Shown: positions 16,138 to 24,306, counted from the stretch's first letter. The stretch is 27,163 bases of DNA from Prevotellaceae bacterium UBA2448 (GCA_002342585.1 DDQG01000028.1:5061-32223), one strand, 5' to 3'. Program-made: numbers and translations. The notes: generated from the letters alone by a model not told the origin.

Positions 16138-16190
16138 AAAGAAGATGAGTATTCCGTACTTCGGTAATACTCATCTTCTTTCTTATTTTA
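16138..16190 (+). terminator. Strong terminator ending the PASTA-to-NigD operon
   Basis: AAGAAGATGAGTATT pairs perfectly with AATACTCATCTTCTT around a 12-base loop containing ACTTCGGT, followed by TTCTTATTTTA. A weaker hairpin (TACTCATTTTT with AAAAGTGAGTA) lies just before it at ~16094-16131. Confidence 0.85.
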
Positions 16191-16203
16191 ACTCAAATTA
16201 GGT

Positions 16204-16235
16204 ATTGCCGACTTTTTCTTATCGAGGTAACTTTG
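16204..16235 (+). promoter_or_regulatory. Promoter of the porin-imelysin-cytochrome operon
   Basis: TAACTTTG at 16228-16235, with ATTG (16204-16207) 20 bp upstream in the -33 position. The transcript would start near 16242, leaving a ~68-nt leader that contains a palindrome. Confidence 0.65.
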
Positions 16236-16284
16236 CAACGTAAAATAGTGCAGAAGAAAAATTGTTAAATATCGGACATCGGAC

Positions 16285-16298
16285 ATATAAGCTTATAT
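16285..16298. promoter_or_regulatory. Perfect 14-bp palindrome just before the porin start
   Basis: ATATAAGCTTATAT, 11 bp before the ATG at 16310 and next to a second palindrome, ATATTAATAT (16297-16306), preceded by a TCGGACA direct repeat. It may be an operator or an mRNA structure. It does not look like a classical Fur box. Confidence 0.4.
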
Positions 16299-16309
16299 AT
16301 TAATATAAT

Positions 16310-17626
16310 ATGAAAAGGTATCTTAGAATTTTAGGATTGGTGGTTATGGTTTTTACTGCCACAATTGTTAAAGCAGAGGGAACAGACACAACAAAAGTAT
16401 CAAAAATTGAGAAAGCACTCTCCCGTCTCCATCTCGGTGGTTATGGTGAGGTGGCATTGTCGCGTAATTTCTACAGCGATCAGTTTGACAGATATACCAA
16501 GGCTGATAAATATTCAAATCATGAAAGCCATGGCAGATTTGACATTCCTCATGTGGTTATTAATCTTGGTTACGACTTCGGTAAGGGCTGGTCGTTTGGT
16601 ACTGAGATAGAGTTTGAACATGGCGGTAATGAGTCAGCAGTAGAAGTTGATGCTGATGAAAGTGGAGAGTATGAGGCAGAAATCGAAAAAGGTGGTGAAG
16701 TGGCTTTGGAGCAGTTCTGGATAAACAAGCAGTTTTGGAAAGGTGAGTTGAATATCAAGGTTGGTGAGATTATTGTGCCGGTTGGTGGCACTAACAAGTA
16801 TCATATGCCAACTGAGTTCTTCACCGTGTATCGTCCGGAAGGTGAAAATGCGTTGTTCCCATGTACCTGGCATCAGGTAGGTATTTCAGCATGGGGAAGG
16901 ACAAAGTCATGGGGCTATGAGGTACAGTTCCTGTCGGGACTCGATTCTGAGCGTTTTGGCAGTAAGAGTTTCGTGCATTATGGTGCTAATAGTCCATACG
17001 AATTCAAGATTGCCAACAGTTATGCAGGTGTGATGCGTGTGGATAATTATTCTGTTCGCGGACTTCGTCTGAGTCTGAGCGGATACTATGGTCGTACATT
17101 TGCAAATACGCTGAAGAAGGCAGGAACAAAATATGATGATGTGAAGGGTACATTGGCAATAGGTTCGTTTGACTTCTGTCTGAATCGTTTCAACTGGATT
17201 ATCAGAGGTAATGCAGATTACGCATACTTGGGTGATCATGCCAGCATTACAGCATTCAACAAGTCCTTCCCCACTCATACAGGTCAGGACGGTTCGCCAT
17301 CGAAGCATCAGCCTGTAGCTAAGAATGCTTATTCTATCGGTATTGAGGCAGGATATGATATCTTTTCGCAGATTCATAAGACTCGTGCAATGGGTCAGAA
17401 ACTCTATGTCTTCGGACGTTTCGAGAAATACAATTCGTATGCTGCCGGCAATCAGAAGTCTGCTTATGAATGGTGCGACATCAGCCGATGGGCATTCGGT
17501 GTAAACTACTATCCGATAAAGCAGATAGTAGTGAAAGGTGAGTGGTCGAAGCGTTTCCTGAAGAGTGGATTCCATAACGAGCCTGCAATCAATATCGGTG
17601 TTGCTTATGCCGGATGGTTCTTGTAA
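16310..17626 (+). CDS. Outer-membrane porin, phosphate-selective-porin-like
   Basis: 438 residues. Signal peptide ~1-22 (ending TIVKAEG). The body is a run of alternating amphipathic strands typical of a beta-barrel (LHLGGYGEVALSRNFY, FDIPHVVINLGYDFGKGWSF, LNIKVGEIIVPVGGTNKYHM). The C-terminal strand ends in an aromatic plus Leu (GVAYAGWFL), as expected for outer-membrane barrels. The GEVAL and GEIIVPVG segments and the length fit the OprO/P-like porins of Bacteroidetes. A strongly acidic stretch (~105-125) may be an extracellular loop that attracts cations. It is the first gene of an operon with an imelysin lipoprotein, a di-heme cytochrome and CcsBA, suggesting that it passes iron, haem or another small metal compound. 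The substrate is inferred from context only. Confidence 0.82.
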   Translation: MKRYLRILGLVVMVFTATIVKAEGTDTTKVSKIEKALSRLHLGGYGEVALSRNFYSDQFDRYTKADKYSNHESHGRFDIPHVVINLGYDFGKGWSFGTEIEFEHGGNESAVEVDADESGEYEAEIEKGGEVALEQFWINKQFWKGELNIKVGEIIVPVGGTNKYHMPTEFFTVYRPEGENALFPCTWHQVGISAWGRTKSWGYEVQFLSGLDSERFGSKSFVHYGANSPYEFKIANSYAGVMRVDNYSVRGLRLSLSGYYGRTFANTLKKAGTKYDDVKGTLAIGSFDFCLNRFNWIIRGNADYAYLGDHASITAFNKSFPTHTGQDGSPSKHQPVAKNAYSIGIEAGYDIFSQIHKTRAMGQKLYVFGRFEKYNSYAAGNQKSAYEWCDISRWAFGVNYYPIKQIVVKGEWSKRFLKSGFHNEPAINIGVAYAGWFL

Positions 17627-17667
17627 TCGATTCTAAATTTTTATTGTATAACATAACAAAAACATTA

Positions 17668-18837
17668 ATGACAATGGAATTAAAATTCAAATCAATTCTT
17701 GGTGTTGCAGTGTTATCTGCGTGTACATTTGTTATCTCTTCCTGTGGTAGTGATGATAATAAACAAAATCCTGAACAGCAACCACAGGGCGGTGATTCTG
17801 GCGTAACAGCTAAAGTGAAGTTGTCTGACGTAAATGCAGACTTTGTGAACAAAACAGTCATTCCTACATACGTAGGTCTGATGAAGGGTAATGAAGAACT
17901 CTGTGCTGCATTGAGTGACATTAATGATGATGCAGATGTTCAGGCAGCTTGTGCAGCGTGGAAGGAAGCCCGCCAGTATTGGGAGTGGTCAGAAGCATTC
18001 CTTTTCGGTGCTGCGTCGAGCTATGGTATCGACCCTCATACAGATACATGGCCGTTTGATAAGAGTGCCTTCGATAATTACATGGCAAAGTTTGATCCTG
18101 TAAATAATGAAGCTGATGCAGCTACACTTGCAGAGGCAATTGCCACAGGACAGAACCTGACCGGATTCCATGCTGTGGAGTACCTGTTGTTCCGTGAGGG
18201 TCAGCCACGTAAGTTCAGTGATATGACTGCAAACGAAATATGGTTCTGTCAGACAGCTGCAAGAGACCTTTATCTGAATTCTATCAAGTTGGTTGCTGCA
18301 TGGGGTGGAGAACTCTCTGCCAATGAGGCTCAGGATTTGGCAGATGCAGAGATGGAGCCGGAAGACAACTTCGGTAATGAAATGATTAATGCAGGTAATG
18401 CAGGTTCTCGTTGGAGTACCGAACTCGCAGGCACAAAGCAGATTATCGGTGGTTGCCAGAATATTCTCGATGAGGTTGCTCATGCTAAGATTGGTGCACC
18501 ATACACAGGTGAGGATGTTGACTATATCGAATCTCCACATGCCTACAATTCAATTCAGGACTTCCTGGATAACACACTCTCTTGTGTATATGCTCTGTAT
18601 GGCGGTCTGGGTGTAGATGCGAAATATACTGATAAGTCTGTGATGGCTTATGCTTATGAGAATTATCCAAAAGAGGCTGCTGCTCTGACTGCTGCTATGA
18701 TCAATGCAGTTGCCAAGGTTAAGGCAATGAAGAAGCCTTTCGTTCTGTACTATTCAGATGCGAGTGCAGGTGAGGCAATCGCAGCTCTCGAAGCATTTGA
18801 TGAGGCTCTCGGCGAACTTTACTCTGTAATGGAATAA
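17668..18837 (+). CDS. Imelysin-family lipoprotein (IrpA-like, M75-type)
   Basis: 389 residues from ATG 17668 (ATG 17674 is equally possible). The signal ends in a lipobox with Cys26 (VISSC). Imelysin proteins are periplasmic or surface helical bundles tied to iron uptake; they contain the GxHxxE motif, seen here as GFHAVEYLLFR (H168, E171). Other family features are the duplicated helical halves with WKEARQYWEWSEAFLFG (~98-114) and FGIDP-like SYGIDPHTDTWP. The peptidase label given to the family is doubtful; a metal-binding role is better supported in the literature I know. The preceding porin ends 41 bp upstream and the di-heme cytochrome follows, an association also seen in other bacteria where imelysin, DUF1111 and partner genes are iron-regulated. 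Confidence 0.9.
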   Translation: MTMELKFKSILGVAVLSACTFVISSCGSDDNKQNPEQQPQGGDSGVTAKVKLSDVNADFVNKTVIPTYVGLMKGNEELCAALSDINDDADVQAACAAWKEARQYWEWSEAFLFGAASSYGIDPHTDTWPFDKSAFDNYMAKFDPVNNEADAATLAEAIATGQNLTGFHAVEYLLFREGQPRKFSDMTANEIWFCQTAARDLYLNSIKLVAAWGGELSANEAQDLADAEMEPEDNFGNEMINAGNAGSRWSTELAGTKQIIGGCQNILDEVAHAKIGAPYTGEDVDYIESPHAYNSIQDFLDNTLSCVYALYGGLGVDAKYTDKSVMAYAYENYPKEAAALTAAMINAVAKVKAMKKPFVLYYSDASAGEAIAALEAFDEALGELYSVME

Positions 18838-18870
18838 AGGTGTTTTGAAACAATAAAAAGAATTATTATA

Positions 18871-18910
18871 ACGTTTTTGTGGTATGATATGTCATCTGCC
18901 ACAAAAACGT
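18871..18910 (+). other. Stable hairpin between imelysin and cytochrome genes
   Basis: ACGTTTTTGTGG pairs perfectly with CCACAAAAACGT (12 bp) around a 16-base loop that can itself fold (ATGA/TCAT). It is followed by ATCATCG and a run of A, not T, so on the plus strand it is not a normal terminator. It is more likely an RNA processing or stability element inside the operon. Confidence 0.6.
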
Positions 18911-18944
18911 ATCATCGTAAAAAAAAAGAAAAAAGAATAGAAAC

Positions 18945-20597
18945 ATGAAAAAACTTGGTTTTTACTTATGCGTTTTAGCTGCTGGTATGTTTACTGTGGC
19001 TTGTTCCGACAGTGAGAACAATAATAGTGGCGGTTCATCAGACAATCCGGAATCAAAAGTGCTGAGTGAAGAATATTATGCCGGAGGTCAGCTCGGAACT
19101 GTGTTCAACGAGAGTGCAGATGCTTATCAGGCTGCAGCACCTGCTGTTGAGAATGCGGGAATGGTGTATGATTTCTTCAAGGGTGAACGTATATTTGAAC
19201 GTGATGCCAACACTAACAAAGACGGTGCTTTCAAGGGACTCGGTCCTGTTTACGTGCGCAGAGGCTGCCTCTATTGCCATCCTGCCTACGGACATGGCAA
19301 GCGTCAGGCACGCTATAAGGAGAGCGATATGGGTAATGGTTATCTTCTTGTAATCTACGACAAGCAGACCAATGCTTATATCCGTTCTGTTGCCGGAATG
19401 CCTCAGACCGGTGCTGTGGCTCCTTTCAAGCCTTCTATCAACGAGGATATGATAAATATCGAATGGAAGGACTACACTGATGAGTGGGGCAATCAGTTCC
19501 CTGACGGAGAGAAGTACGAACTCATCTATCCTGAACTCACTATCCCATTGGAGGCATTCTATTCGCCGGTTATGGTTACACGTGGTGGTCAGGATGTACA
19601 GATTACCGATGTCAACGAACTGGGTTTCCGTCTTGAATCTACAATCGGAATCTACGGAACCGGTATGACCGATGCCATTCCCGACGATTCTATCACAGCA
19701 CAGTGGGAAAAGGAGAGCAAGTACTTCAATTCAATAGGAAAGACTGACGCTCTCAATCCTGCATACTGGGATCAGGCTAATAACAAGTGGATAAGCTACT
19801 ATACAAATAAATTGTCTCCGGGCAAGCAGTGGGTTCGCCGTTACACTTATGCTATGACTCGTGGTCCTATCCTCGATGCTGCCGGAGCAAATGCAATCTG
19901 GAACATCACCAACGTGACTCGTAGCGACCGTCGTTATCATTATCTCGACCTCAACGGTACTTATTATGCAACTACTGCATCAAAAGACCCTGAGGTGCAG
20001 GCTGAATTCTACAATTACTTCCCTGAGTGGAACAAGACTGGCGACGTAGAGAAGGATATCTACAACTACCTCACCAGCAAGGAACTGCCTGCTGAGATGA
20101 GTGATGAAGACTATCGTGCTCTGATGGTATGGCACCGCGGACTTGCAGTTCCTGCTGCACGTAACCTCGACGATCCGGATGTGCAGGAAGGTAAGAAACT
20201 CTTCTCGAAGATTGGCTGCACTGCATGCCACCGTCCGTCATGGACTACCGGACCTGACGAGATTCAGGACCCTAACGGTATGTTCAGCAACAACGATATG
20301 CCACGTTATCCGAACCAGAAGATTTGGCCTTATACCGACTTCGTGCAGCACCGTCTCTTCATGAAGAACGATATCCGCACAGGCTGGTGCCGTACTACTC
20401 CGTTGTGGGCACGCGGACTGAGCAAGATATGTACTGGTGCTGAAGACCGTCTGCACGACTGCCGTGCCCGCAACACAATAGAAGCCATCATGTGGCATGG
20501 AAGTGCTCAGTCTGATGCTCGCAAGTCTGTGGAGGAATTCCGCAAGCTGAGTAAGTCGGAACGTGAGAATGTCGTGAAATTCATTAACGCGATTTAA
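18945..20597 (+). CDS. Di-heme cytochrome c lipoprotein, DUF1111 / di-heme oxidoreductase family
   Basis: 550 residues. Lipoprotein signal with Cys20 (FTVAC), then a Ser/Asn-rich linker. Two haem c motifs are visible: CLYCH at 108-112 and CTACH at 425-429. The C-terminal region has the DUF1111 landmarks: RTTPLWARGLSK, LHDCRARNTIEAIMWHG and a final helix with LSKSERENVVKFINAI. The family is related to MauG and bacterial di-heme peroxidases and is often called thiol oxidoreductase, but its substrate is unknown; in other bacteria it accompanies imelysin genes and is induced by iron limitation. It ends 5 bp before ccsBA, so the cytochrome and its haem-attachment machine are made together. The protein is expected to be anchored in the periplasm or outer membrane, facing the imelysin lipoprotein. 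Confidence 0.9.
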   Translation: MKKLGFYLCVLAAGMFTVACSDSENNNSGGSSDNPESKVLSEEYYAGGQLGTVFNESADAYQAAAPAVENAGMVYDFFKGERIFERDANTNKDGAFKGLGPVYVRRGCLYCHPAYGHGKRQARYKESDMGNGYLLVIYDKQTNAYIRSVAGMPQTGAVAPFKPSINEDMINIEWKDYTDEWGNQFPDGEKYELIYPELTIPLEAFYSPVMVTRGGQDVQITDVNELGFRLESTIGIYGTGMTDAIPDDSITAQWEKESKYFNSIGKTDALNPAYWDQANNKWISYYTNKLSPGKQWVRRYTYAMTRGPILDAAGANAIWNITNVTRSDRRYHYLDLNGTYYATTASKDPEVQAEFYNYFPEWNKTGDVEKDIYNYLTSKELPAEMSDEDYRALMVWHRGLAVPAARNLDDPDVQEGKKLFSKIGCTACHRPSWTTGPDEIQDPNGMFSNNDMPRYPNQKIWPYTDFVQHRLFMKNDIRTGWCRTTPLWARGLSKICTGAEDRLHDCRARNTIEAIMWHGSAQSDARKSVEEFRKLSKSERENVVKFINAI

Positions 20598-20602
20598 TTA
20601 TA

Positions 20603-22834
20603 ATGAAACATCTGAAGACTCTGTCTTTTACTTCTTTTATAGTGGTGGTTGCCGTTATGGTAACTGCCACTATTGTCGAAAAAATCGATGGCACCGAGTA
20701 TGTCCATCGTGCCATCTACGGCTCGTGGTGGTTTGCCCTCCTGTGGGCTCTGCTTGCCGTCACAGGGCTTGTGTATATACTGAAGCGCAAACTGTTTCGC
20801 CGTCCCGCCACCTTTATGCTTCACCTGTCCTTACTGCTGATTCTTGTCGGGGCACTGGTTACACATATCTGGGGCACTAACGGCACCATGGAACTCAGCA
20901 GCGGACAGTCGGTCTCTGCATATCTGAACAGTGAGACCGACATGGTGGAGGAGCTGCCTTTCAGCGTTACGCTCGATAAGTTCCATGTGCAGTACTATCC
21001 GGGCACGCAGTCGGCAATGGACTATGTGTCCACAATCAGTTTCTCCCGTGAGGGCGCTGCGCCGCAGAGTGCAGATGTTTCGATGAATCATGTCGGGAAA
21101 TACTCCGGTTACCGCTTCTATCAGTCGGGTTATAGCGAAGACGGACAGACCACCTATCTGATGGTGACTCACGACCCGTGGGGCATTTCCATCAGTTATG
21201 TCGGCTATTTCCTCCTGTTCCTTTCCATGCTCTTGGTTATGGTGATGCCAAACGAAGGCTTCCGGATGCAGCTGAAGCGCTGGGGCAAGGTGGCAGTTCT
21301 TTTCATGGGCTGTCTTATTGCGCCTTCATTCCAGTCTGCTCTTAGTGCCGCTCCGAAGGTGTTGCCTCAGGATGTAGCTGCCGACTTCGGTAACCTCTAC
21401 ACTTACTACAATGGCAGGATATGTCCTGTGCAGACGGTAGCACGCGATTTCACCATAAAGCTCTATGGCAGTCCGAAGTATAAGGGCTACACCGCCGAGC
21501 AGGTGCTCACCGGCTGGGTGCTGTTTGCCACCAACTGGATCGACGAACCCATGATAAAGGTGAAGGGTGCGCAGTTGGCTGAATATACGGGCACGTCCGA
21601 CAAATACATTGCCTATACCGACCTTCTGGGCTATGACGGATACAAACTGGAGACAGTCATTGCTGACATACATGCAGGAAAGAAGGTTGTCAATTCGCGT
21701 GCCATTATTGAGGCAGACGAGAAGATGAACATCCTGCTCATGCTCTTCAACGGACAGATGCTGCGAATCTATCCTTATGCCCACGAAGAACACGGACAGA
21801 CGAACATACAGTGGTTTTCTCAGGGTTCCAATCCTCCGGTTGAGGTAGGGGAGGAGCGCTGGTTCTTCATAAAGAAATCCATGGACTATATCGGTGAACT
21901 TGCAGCCAGCGGACAATACGACGAACTGCGTAAGGTGCTCTCGCAGATACGTAAATATCAGACGAAGGAAGTAGGCGCTGCTCTGCCGTCCGACTCGCTG
22001 TTCCGTGCCGAAATGCTTTATAACCGCCTGAGCTCGTTCACCATCCTCTCGTTTCTTGTGCTCACACTGGGACTGATAGTCTTCGTCTTCAGTCTCAGAT
22101 CCTGGCTGAAAGGTACGCCGCTTCCCCGCTATGCCGATGCAGGATTCTTCGTGCTTGTATGCCTCTCAGCCTTGTACGTATTGCTGCTGAGCATCCTGCG
22201 AGCAGTCGTGTCGGGTCACTTGCCTTTGAGCAACGGATATGAGACCATGCAGTTTATGGCACTGTCGGCAATGGTCATCACGCTTCTCCTGTGGCGCAGG
22301 TTCCAGCTCATACCGCCGTTCGGAATCTTCATTTCCGGACTCGCGCTCCTTGTCAGCCGTCTGGGAGAGAGCAATCCGCAGATAACTCCGCTCATGCCAG
22401 TGCTTGCATCGCCGTTGCTCAGTCTTCATGTATGCGTCATCATGATAGCCTACTCGCTGTTTGCCTTCACCATGCTCAATGCCCTGTTGGCATTACCTCT
22501 GAGCATGAAGAGCGGCAGAGAGTCGTATGTGGTTCAGCTGACCAACATGTCGCGCCTCCTTCTCTTCCCGGCTATCTTCCTGCTCACGCTTGGCATCTTC
22601 ATCGGAGCCATCTGGGCAAACCAGTCGTGGGGCCGCTATTGGGGATGGGACCCGAAGGAAGTGTGGGCACTCATCACGATGATGATTTATGCCATACCGA
22701 TGCACTCGGCATCGTTCCCTCAGTTCCAGCGTCCGCGCTTCTACCACACCTACATGCTGCTGGCGTTCCTCACCATCCTCATGACCTACTTCGGCGTGAA
22801 CTTCTTCCTTGGCGGCATGCACAGTTATGCGTAG
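20603..22834 (+). CDS. ccsBA: Cytochrome c biogenesis protein CcsBA (System II haem lyase, fused ResB-CcsA)
   Basis: 743 residues. It transports haem across the inner membrane and attaches it to CXXCH motifs. The N-terminal half is ResB/CcsB-like: helices at ~8-25, ~40-58 and ~72-88, a periplasmic part with HVGKYSGYRFYQSGY, and a helix near 190-215, then a large periplasmic region (~235-470). The C-terminal half is CcsA: six or more helices from ~480, with the haem-binding WWD region at ~671-686 (WANQSWGRYWGWDPKE) and conserved His residues in the flanking loops (SLHVC, IPMHSASF). The fusion is the form found in epsilon-proteobacteria and Bacteroidetes. It begins 5 bp after the di-heme cytochrome gene, its obvious client. 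The reduced CXXCH it needs could be supplied by the DsbD-like protein at the left of the window. Confidence 0.93.
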   Translation: MKHLKTLSFTSFIVVVAVMVTATIVEKIDGTEYVHRAIYGSWWFALLWALLAVTGLVYILKRKLFRRPATFMLHLSLLLILVGALVTHIWGTNGTMELSSGQSVSAYLNSETDMVEELPFSVTLDKFHVQYYPGTQSAMDYVSTISFSREGAAPQSADVSMNHVGKYSGYRFYQSGYSEDGQTTYLMVTHDPWGISISYVGYFLLFLSMLLVMVMPNEGFRMQLKRWGKVAVLFMGCLIAPSFQSALSAAPKVLPQDVAADFGNLYTYYNGRICPVQTVARDFTIKLYGSPKYKGYTAEQVLTGWVLFATNWIDEPMIKVKGAQLAEYTGTSDKYIAYTDLLGYDGYKLETVIADIHAGKKVVNSRAIIEADEKMNILLMLFNGQMLRIYPYAHEEHGQTNIQWFSQGSNPPVEVGEERWFFIKKSMDYIGELAASGQYDELRKVLSQIRKYQTKEVGAALPSDSLFRAEMLYNRLSSFTILSFLVLTLGLIVFVFSLRSWLKGTPLPRYADAGFFVLVCLSALYVLLLSILRAVVSGHLPLSNGYETMQFMALSAMVITLLLWRRFQLIPPFGIFISGLALLVSRLGESNPQITPLMPVLASPLLSLHVCVIMIAYSLFAFTMLNALLALPLSMKSGRESYVVQLTNMSRLLLFPAIFLLTLGIFIGAIWANQSWGRYWGWDPKEVWALITMMIYAIPMHSASFPQFQRPRFYHTYMLLAFLTILMTYFGVNFFLGGMHSYA

Positions 22835-22855
22835 GGGAGTGGTTAGAGGTCTTGT

Positions 22856-22887
22856 AACGGTTAAAGGTTAACGTTTAACGGTTAAAG
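22856..22887. repeat. Period-7 intergenic repeat after ccsBA
   Basis: AACGGTT, AAAGGTT, AACGTTT, AACGGTT, AAAG in tandem, directly before the terminator. Same class as the repeats at 2452-2518 and 2887-2945. Confidence 0.55.
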
Positions 22888-22889
22888 AT

Positions 22890-22919
22890 GGCAGCAGCTT
22901 CGGGTTGCTGCCTTTTTTT
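22890..22919 (+). terminator. Terminator of the porin-ccsBA operon (first half of a duplicated module)
   Basis: GGCAGCA pairs with TGCTGCC around a GC-rich loop containing CTTCGGG, then seven T residues. The promoter that follows within ~25 bp is repeated at 24465-24518 behind a second GCAGCA-type terminator. Confidence 0.88.
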
Positions 22920-22942
22920 GTTGAAAAATAAACGAGTTTTAT

Positions 22943-22973
22943 TTTGTATTTTACTCGCTTATTCGCACCTTTG
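22943..22973 (+). promoter_or_regulatory. Promoter upstream of the 23200 surface-protein gene
   Basis: TTTG (22943-22946), 19 bp, CACCTTTG (22966-22973), one change from TAnnTTTG. A CGAGT/ACTCG inverted pair spans the -33 box. The predicted leader before the gene at 23200 is about 220 nt and holds a structured element. The 365-bp gap 22835-23199 contains this promoter, the terminator, a period-7 repeat and the leader, and no ordinary gene. Confidence 0.65.
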
Positions 22974-23032
22974 CAAGCGAAAAAAGTCTGATAAGAAATA
23001 AAATAGTCTGATAAAATAAAAATTTGAAAGAT

Positions 23033-23110
23033 ATGATTAGCAAAGATACCCCTCCCAGTAAGTTTGGGCTGAAACTGACAGAAAGAGCGCTGCGGCGCAC
23101 TACGATATAA
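23033..23110 (+). CDS. Possible 25-residue leader peptide (uORF), copy 1
   Basis: ATG at 23033 to TAA at 23108-23110. It lies within the transcribed leader, preceded by GAAAG at a possible ribosome-binding distance. It encodes a basic peptide ending KFGLKLTERALRRTTI. In the second leader copy the same frame encodes KFGLKLIYSALRRTTI and stops at the same place, with variation limited to three middle codons. A 15-bp hairpin begins 6 bases after the stop. Conservation of frame and length is suggestive, but two copies are too few to prove coding. Confidence 0.35.
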   Translation: MISKDTPPSKFGLKLTERALRRTTI

Positions 23111-23180
23111 CTGTGGCACGTTCCGATTCCCTGTGTGGAGTCGGGGCATGCTTTTGCTTTGTAAATATTTTTATTATTAA
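23046..23180 (+). promoter_or_regulatory. Structured leader element, copy 1
   Basis: About 135 bp nearly repeated at 25105-25240. Elements in order: a C-rich run and CCCA/TGGG contact; a GCGC-TGCG-GCGC mini-hairpin; and a 15-bp hairpin at 23116-23151 (GCACGTTCCGATTCC with GGAGTCGGGGCATGC, loop CTGTGT). The last is followed by TTTTGCTTTG, which makes it look like a terminator or attenuator. It ends 19 bp before the ATG at 23200. I do not recognise it as a known riboswitch. Confidence 0.6.
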
Positions 23181-23199
23181 TCTCTAAAATTAAACAATT

Positions 23200-24306
23200 A
23201 TGAAAAGGAATTTACTTACTATTTTTATGGCACTCTTCGCAATGGTACAGAGTGCGGTGGCAGCAGACGCAATTACAAGTCTGAAGGTTACTACCAAAAT
23301 TAATGGTTCTGCAGCGGAAGTTCAGGAACTTCCTCCTATGGGTTTTCCTGGTGTGGAAATAGATGTTACTTCGCTGATTATGCAGAAGATTGAAGTGGGG
23401 GTTTCTGGCAATGTGGAGGAAATGGCTCTTCATGCTGCAGTTTATAAAGACAGTCCGAAAGCAGATTCGTGGGACGAGATACCTATGAGTAATATGGGCA
23501 ACGGAACGTGGGTGCTCGACATGGGTGAAGGCATCGAAATAGTCGAAGAAGGAATGGAGGGCGAGACCCGTACTTTCGAGTTCTACGTTGCCGCTAAGGA
23601 TGGTTCTGGCTCCGACATTTTCTTCAACAACGGCGGACAGAACTACAAAATCAAATTTACGGTTGGAGTAGACTGGACTGTGAAATATTACGGTAATTTT
23701 ACGGCTTCGATTGGCATGACCTTTAACGAAACTGACAGGTCGTACTCTTACAGTGCACACGGCATTCGTGAGCAGTACTATGGCGAGCAGCCGGGCGAGG
23801 TTGGCTATTTTAATATAACTGGTTTCTCAAATCGTTTCATCTACAACAAGGAAGCAGGAGTTACTATTACCGGCGTGAACCTTCTGTACAATGTGCATCA
23901 GGAGGGCACTGAAGGCTCATGGAAGAGTGCTGCTGCTACGCTCGATAAGAGTGAAGACATATATAAAGACAAGGAGCAAGTGTGGGAGCATCGTCTTTTT
24001 TATTCTGCAAACAATCTGAATTTGGATGTGATTAAAGCAATCGCCAATCCTTCTACTCAGACAAAGTACGAGATAGACCTTGCCATTGAGGTAGTGCCAA
24101 GCACAGGCAATCCTAAGGTGCTGACCAGTTCCGACATGAATCTTCATTTCACCCTGAACGACAAGGCAATGGGCGTTGACGAGGTTCAGGATTCAGAAGC
24201 TGGCGACCAGGTTCCTTGGTACACCGTCGACGGCGTAGAGCTCACGGAGAAGCCGACTGCTCCGGGCATTTATATCCACGGAGGCAAGAAGGTCGTTGTG
24301 AAGTAA
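23200..24306 (+). CDS. Secreted protein of unknown function with T9SS-like short tail
   Basis: 368 residues. Signal peptide ~1-21 (ending QSAVAAD). The rest is beta-rich and acidic with no cysteines apparent, no membrane segment and no catalytic motif that I recognise. The region with DSWDEIPMSNMGNGTWVLDMG and TRTFEFYVAAKDGSGSD reads like an immunoglobulin-like or carbohydrate-binding fold (compare sequences where a stimulus is applied and a 'material' term is tested), but this is only an impression. The last ~40 residues, with VPWYTVDGVELTEKP and GIYIHGGKKVVVK, match the end of the LRR protein at 25261-27084, pointing to a shared export or anchoring signal. The leader and the 3' palindromic repeat are also shared with that gene, although the protein bodies are unrelated. 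Confidence 0.85.
   Translation: MKRNLLTIFMALFAMVQSAVAADAITSLKVTTKINGSAAEVQELPPMGFPGVEIDVTSLIMQKIEVGVSGNVEEMALHAAVYKDSPKADSWDEIPMSNMGNGTWVLDMGEGIEIVEEGMEGETRTFEFYVAAKDGSGSDIFFNNGGQNYKIKFTVGVDWTVKYYGNFTASIGMTFNETDRSYSYSAHGIREQYYGEQPGEVGYFNITGFSNRFIYNKEAGVTITGVNLLYNVHQEGTEGSWKSAAATLDKSEDIYKDKEQVWEHRLFYSANNLNLDVIKAIANPSTQTKYEIDLAIEVVPSTGNPKVLTSSDMNLHFTLNDKAMGVDEVQDSEAGDQVPWYTVDGVELTEKPTAPGIYIHGGKKVVVK

Noticed and set aside
22291..22857. 188-codon plus-strand open frame overlapping the end of ccsBA
   Set aside because: Out of frame with the clear CcsA domain including the WWD motif; rich in His, Ala and Pro from GC-rich codons. A shadow.
22978..23032. Doubled AGTCTGATAA word in the leader before the 23200 gene as a binding site
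   Set aside because: It is absent from the second leader copy, and two short AT-rich words are not enough evidence.
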